Source: an uncultured Muribaculaceae bacterium (GTDB taxonomy: Bacteria > Bacteroidota > Bacteroidia > Bacteroidales > Muribaculaceae). From it: DNA of 25,552 bases. Positions within the stretch are counted from its first letter, which is position 1. Every line of letters begins with the position of its first letter. Positions 22,754 through 25,552 of the stretch are shown piece by piece. Position numbers and translations under genes: made by a program. The stretch covers positions 1 through 25,552 of the forward strand of contig CAJTOZ010000033.1 in NCBI GenBank assembly GCA_910578095.1, in the 5' to 3' direction. The notes under the pieces are model-generated. The model did no database searches. It saw only the letters and a list, made by a program, of their open reading frames with translations, and was not told where the DNA came from.

Positions 22754-23794
22754 ATGCAGAAGGCAAGCATATTTTCCGACTGGCTCACGCTGCTCGATGT
22801 GCGCCACACGCTCCCCTACTCCGACAGGCAGTTTGCCGACATGCCGTTCCGTTCCCTTTTCGGCCTCTCCAAATTGCTGCAAAGCTACGGCATCGACACG
22901 CGCGGGATCCACATCGCATGCAAACGCGAGATATCGCGGCTACCCGTGCCCTTCCTCGCCTGCATGAGTTCCGGAGAGATGGTGCTCGTGACCTCCGCCG
23001 GCCCCGACACCGTGGCCTATCTCTCGCAAGGTCAGCCCATGTCGGCCCCGGCATCCGATTTCGCCGATGCGTGGAGCGGCGACGCTCTGCTCGCCCATCC
23101 CCGGCCCGATGCCTCCGAACCCGGCTACACAAGCCACCGCTTCGCCGCAATAATGGCCCGGTTGCGCGATATCGGGCTATGGCTATCCATGGCCGCGGTG
23201 ATCGTCTACATGTTTGTGGCCCACGGCCTTGAAGGACGCTGGTACACGGTGCTGATAGCCTTGATCGACTGCGCGGGGCTGGCCTTGTCGTTCATGCTGG
23301 TGCAGAAGACCGCCGGCGTGCACACCCGCATCGCCGACCACGTGTGCGGCGTGCTGCAGCAGGGCGGTTGCGACGACATCCTCGCCACACGCGCCTCAAC
23401 CTTTCTCGGCATCTTCCATTGGAGCGAGGTGGGCCTGGCCTACTTCGGTGTGAGCCTGCTCACTCTATTGCTGTTCCCGGGCATGCTGCCGTCGCTGGCA
23501 CTCATCAACGCCTGCTGCCTGCCCTACACAGTGTGGAGCATCACCTACCAGCGTTTCGTGGCACGGCGGTGGTGCACCATGTGTGTGGGCGTGCAGGCCT
23601 CCCTGTGGCTTCTGTTTTTCTGCTATCTGGGCGGCGGATGCTTCCACGGCGCATGGCCCCCGCAAATACACTTTTTCGCCCTCGGCGCAGTGTACATAGC
23701 CGCGCTCCTCGCCCTCAACAAATATTCCGGCATCCTAAAAATACTCCACCATGGCCCAGACACCGAAACCGACGGCTCTGTACCCCGCTCTTGA
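22754..23794 (+). CDS. VKOR-family membrane oxidoreductase with N-terminal C39-like region
   Basis: 346 residues. The N-terminal 130 or so (LPYSDRQFADMPFRSLFGLSKLLQSYG) resemble the C39-peptidase-like part seen in Bacteroidetes VKOR proteins, but no catalytic-Cys motif is evident, so it is probably not a working peptidase. Four or five membrane segments follow (about 135-325). The VKOR chemistry is marked by the Cys pair around GGCDDILATRAS and the CxxC WCTMCVGVQ. Such enzymes re-oxidise thioredoxin-like partners with quinone. Family members often carry a C-terminal thioredoxin domain; here a separate thioredoxin gene lies upstream. A 59-aa gene overlaps its end. Confidence 0.85.
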   Translation: MQKASIFSDWLTLLDVRHTLPYSDRQFADMPFRSLFGLSKLLQSYGIDTRGIHIACKREISRLPVPFLACMSSGEMVLVTSAGPDTVAYLSQGQPMSAPASDFADAWSGDALLAHPRPDASEPGYTSHRFAAIMARLRDIGLWLSMAAVIVYMFVAHGLEGRWYTVLIALIDCAGLALSFMLVQKTAGVHTRIADHVCGVLQQGGCDDILATRASTFLGIFHWSEVGLAYFGVSLLTLLLFPGMLPSLALINACCLPYTVWSITYQRFVARRWCTMCVGVQASLWLLFFCYLGGGCFHGAWPPQIHFFALGAVYIAALLALNKYSGILKILHHGPDTETDGSVPRS

Positions 23795-23930
23795 AAGCGC
23801 GCACGACCTCACCCCGATGCAGCTCAACAGCATACGCTTCACCGACCGGCACACCACGCTCACTCCCGAACTGCTCGCATCCATGCGCTCCACATCCGCA
23901 CGCGAGCCGGAGCAAGATAAACCCTCATAA
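23751..23930 (+). CDS. Small protein overlapping the VKOR gene (unknown)
   Basis: 59 residues from ATG to TAA, starting MAQTPKPTALYPALES with a conserved-looking core LTPMQLNSIRFTDRHTTLTPELL. It overlaps the VKOR-family gene by 44 bp in another frame, which suggests coupled translation. It has no Cys, no signal peptide and no membrane segment, so it is not an obvious substrate for disulfide formation. A precursor-peptide role is possible but unsupported. Confidence 0.5.
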   Translation: MAQTPKPTALYPALESAHDLTPMQLNSIRFTDRHTTLTPELLASMRSTSAREPEQDKPS

Positions 23931-23991
23931 ATAGCGCCGCCGCCATGCGCCGGGCCTCTGCCGGCAATTTCACAAAAATGAGCCCGTGCAT

Positions 23992-24022
23992 ATTGCAGTA
24001 TTAAAGATTTTCAGTATCTTTA
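23992..24022 (+). promoter_or_regulatory. Candidate promoter of the NfeD-SPFH pair
   Basis: ATTG, 19 bp, TATCTTTA; both boxes have one mismatch. The predicted start is only a few nt before the ATG at 24030. Confidence 0.45.
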
Positions 24023-24029
24023 CGGCATT

Positions 24030-24485
24030 ATGACAGCATGGACTATCTGGTTGATAATCGCGGCCCTGCTCGTGATTGTCGAAGTAATCTCGCAGATGGT
24101 ATGGACCATCTGCCTCGCCATAGGTTTCATCGCCGCCCTCGGCGCATCGCTGCTGGGCTGGGGCCTGCCTGCGCAGCTCGCATGTATGGCCGTGGTATCT
24201 GTGGCGGCCTATCTCATCCTCGTGCCCTATTTCAAGCGCCTCCACCATCAGGCCACCGAGCGCGAAGGCGCGCGGCTGCGCACCGGTATGGACGCACTCA
24301 TAGGCCGCGAGGCGCGCGTTGTCAGGGCCATCGAGCCGGGACGTCTCGGACGCGTCGTAGCCGACGGCGACAACTGGCAGGCACGCGCCCGCCACGAAGG
24401 CGACACCTTCTCCATTGGCGAGCTCGTGCGCATCCACTCCTACGACAGCATCATTCTCACAGTCGAACGTATCAAACAACAATAG
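24030..24485 (+). CDS. NfeD-family membrane protein
   Basis: 151 residues: two or three membrane segments (about 3-70) followed by a soluble OB-fold domain from about residue 85 (ALIGREARVVRAI, GRVVADGDNWQARA, ELVRIHSYDSIILTVE). This is the short NfeD form without a protease domain. NfeD genes are typically paired with SPFH/stomatin genes, as here with a 2-bp gap; the pair organises membrane microdomains or membrane-protein quality control. Confidence 0.9.
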   Translation: MTAWTIWLIIAALLVIVEVISQMVWTICLAIGFIAALGASLLGWGLPAQLACMAVVSVAAYLILVPYFKRLHHQATEREGARLRTGMDALIGREARVVRAIEPGRLGRVVADGDNWQARARHEGDTFSIGELVRIHSYDSIILTVERIKQQ

Positions 24486-24487
24486 CA

Positions 24488-25474
24488 ATGGAAGACTACA
24501 CCACTCTCATCTTCGCGGCGCTCCTCGTAGTGCTTGCAATAGTCATTATCTCTGCGGGCGTATGCGTAGTGCCGCAGTCAGAGACACGCGTCATCGAACG
24601 CCTCGGACGCTTTCACAGCGTGCTCGGACCGGGCCTCAACTTCATCATCCCGTTCATCGACAAAGCCAAGACCATCTACACACGCCGCGTGGAAACCGGA
24701 GTGGGCGGCCGCGTGTATGTGCGCATGACATCTTCTCCTGTCATTGACCTGCGCGAGCAAGTGTACGACTTCCCCTCGCAGCAGGTGATCACGCGCGACA
24801 ATGTCACCACCGAGATCAACGCCCTGCTCTATTTCCAGATCGTAGACCCCAAAAAAGCCGTCTACGAGATCGACAATCTCCCCAACGCAATCGAGAAACT
24901 AACCCAGACCTCGCTCCGAAACGTGATCGGCGAGCTGGAGCTCGATGAAACCCTCACTTCCCGCGACACCATCAACAGCAAGCTGCAGGTGATTCTCGAC
25001 GAAGCCACCAACAAATGGGGCGTGAAAGTGAACCGCGTGGAGCTGCAGGACATCACGCCTCCCGAAAGCGTGCGCGTGGCCATGGAAAAACAGATGCAGG
25101 CCGAGCGAAACCGCCGAGCCGAAATCCTCAACGCCGAAGGCGAAAAACGCTCGCTCATCCTGCGCTCCGAGGGCGAAAAAGCATCGCGCATCAATCAGGC
25201 CGAAGCCATCAAGCAGTCCGAGATCCTGCGTGCCGAGGGCGAAGCACAAGCCATCATACTCAACGCACAGGCCGAGGCCGATGCTATCCTGCGCGTGGCA
25301 CAGGCCGTGACAACATCGCAGACCGACCCCGCCACCTACATGCTCGCCATGAAATACATCGACACTCTGCGCGAGATGACATCCGGCAAAGACAACAAAA
25401 CCGTCTACATCCCCTACGAGGCATCGTCAGTGCTTTCCTCCATCGGCTCCATCAAAACCCTGTTCAAGCAGTAA
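24488..25474 (+). CDS. SPFH/band 7 (stomatin-like, QmcA-type) membrane protein
   Basis: 328 residues from the ATG at 24488, chosen because it gives the single N-terminal membrane anchor (about 6-28). The band 7 domain follows (VPQSETRVIERLGRFHSVLGPGLNFIIPF), then a long Ala/Glu-rich coiled coil (about 205-275) and a C-terminal segment VSSVLSSIGSIKTLF-like in composition. A glycine-containing insert (GVGGRVYVRMTSSP) sits before the conserved DLREQVYDFPSQQVITRDNV. SPFH proteins oligomerise on membranes and, with NfeD partners, support protein quality control. It is co-transcribed with the NfeD gene. Confidence 0.93.
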   Translation: MEDYTTLIFAALLVVLAIVIISAGVCVVPQSETRVIERLGRFHSVLGPGLNFIIPFIDKAKTIYTRRVETGVGGRVYVRMTSSPVIDLREQVYDFPSQQVITRDNVTTEINALLYFQIVDPKKAVYEIDNLPNAIEKLTQTSLRNVIGELELDETLTSRDTINSKLQVILDEATNKWGVKVNRVELQDITPPESVRVAMEKQMQAERNRRAEILNAEGEKRSLILRSEGEKASRINQAEAIKQSEILRAEGEAQAIILNAQAEADAILRVAQAVTTSQTDPATYMLAMKYIDTLREMTSGKDNKTVYIPYEASSVLSSIGSIKTLFKQ

Positions 25475-25533
25475 CGGAATTTCCGCAAAATTACCCCAGT
25501 TGACATCATAAGGTTACCGCCCGCAATGTAGGG

Positions 25534-25550
25534 ACATCGCTTTGCGATGT
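25534..25550. repeat. Possible dispersed intergenic repeat (cut by window edge)
   Basis: GTAGGG followed by ACATCGC-TTT-GCGATGT, a perfect 7-bp stem. It resembles short dispersed palindromic intergenic units seen in gut Bacteroidales from memory. A weaker palindrome, CGGAATTTCCG, lies just after the SPFH stop (25475-25485). Confidence 0.35.
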
Positions 25551-25552
25551 AT

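Noticed and set aside
24038..24487. Upstream extension of the SPFH frame through the NfeD gene
   Set aside because: The extension is an Arg/His-rich shadow of NfeD; the real N-terminal anchor begins at the ATG at 24488.

Overview
The window is chromosomal DNA from a member of the Bacteroidales. The partial 16S gene at the left edge has Bacteroidetes-type sequence and, from memory of that group, looks most like Muribaculaceae (S24-7); this is a judgement by eye, not a search. Supporting signs are the many promoter-like TTTG-N19..21-TAnnTTTG pairs (Bacteroidetes sigma-A type), weak Shine-Dalgarno sequences, and gene families typical of the phylum (AspT/YidE transporter with RCK domains, a CTnDOT-style integrase without the first catalytic Arg, an OMP beta-barrel receptor, and a C39-like/VKOR membrane protein).

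Layout. 1-1137: 5' part of a 16S rRNA gene on the minus strand, with two tandem rrn promoters upstream. 1949-3931: a putative transporter gene and a convergent thioredoxin gene. 4054-4127: tRNA-Arg(UCU). 4121-12398: an approximately 8.3 kb integrative island inserted at the 3' end of that tRNA. It is bounded by near-identical 15-bp att repeats and carries a tyrosine recombinase, clusters of TGTGGTACA repeats near both ends (probable recombinase arm sites), and two arrays of 12-bp units, one at each end of the cargo. The cargo is a Vsr / C5-methyltransferase / HpaII-family endonuclease operon, two translationally linked small membrane proteins, an HTH-like protein, a very acidic 43-aa peptide, a 194-aa accessory protein, a hairpin-rich noncoding segment of about 500 bp and a small hydrophobic protein.

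12400-18577: a lower-GC stretch with a TonB-C-domain protein, an aspartyl-protease-like protein whose first catalytic Asp appears to be Glu, a Crp/Fnr-type regulator, an outer-membrane beta-barrel receptor and a membrane-anchored HTH regulator. The last has a consensus promoter ending only 3 nt before its ATG. Together they may form a cell-envelope sensing or uptake unit; this is inference. 18656-19289: a MntA/HepT nucleotidyltransferase-HEPN toxin-antitoxin pair with its own promoter.

19305-25474: higher-GC housekeeping genes, namely tRNA-dihydrouridine synthase, a glycogen branching enzyme, a CPHC thioredoxin followed by a VKOR-family membrane protein and an overlapping 59-aa peptide, and an NfeD/SPFH membrane-scaffold pair. 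A short hairpin resembling a dispersed intergenic repeat lies at the right edge.

The part most likely to hold something undescribed is the island: its two-ended repeat architecture, the structured noncoding segment, and the unknown small genes co-directional with the restriction-modification operon.
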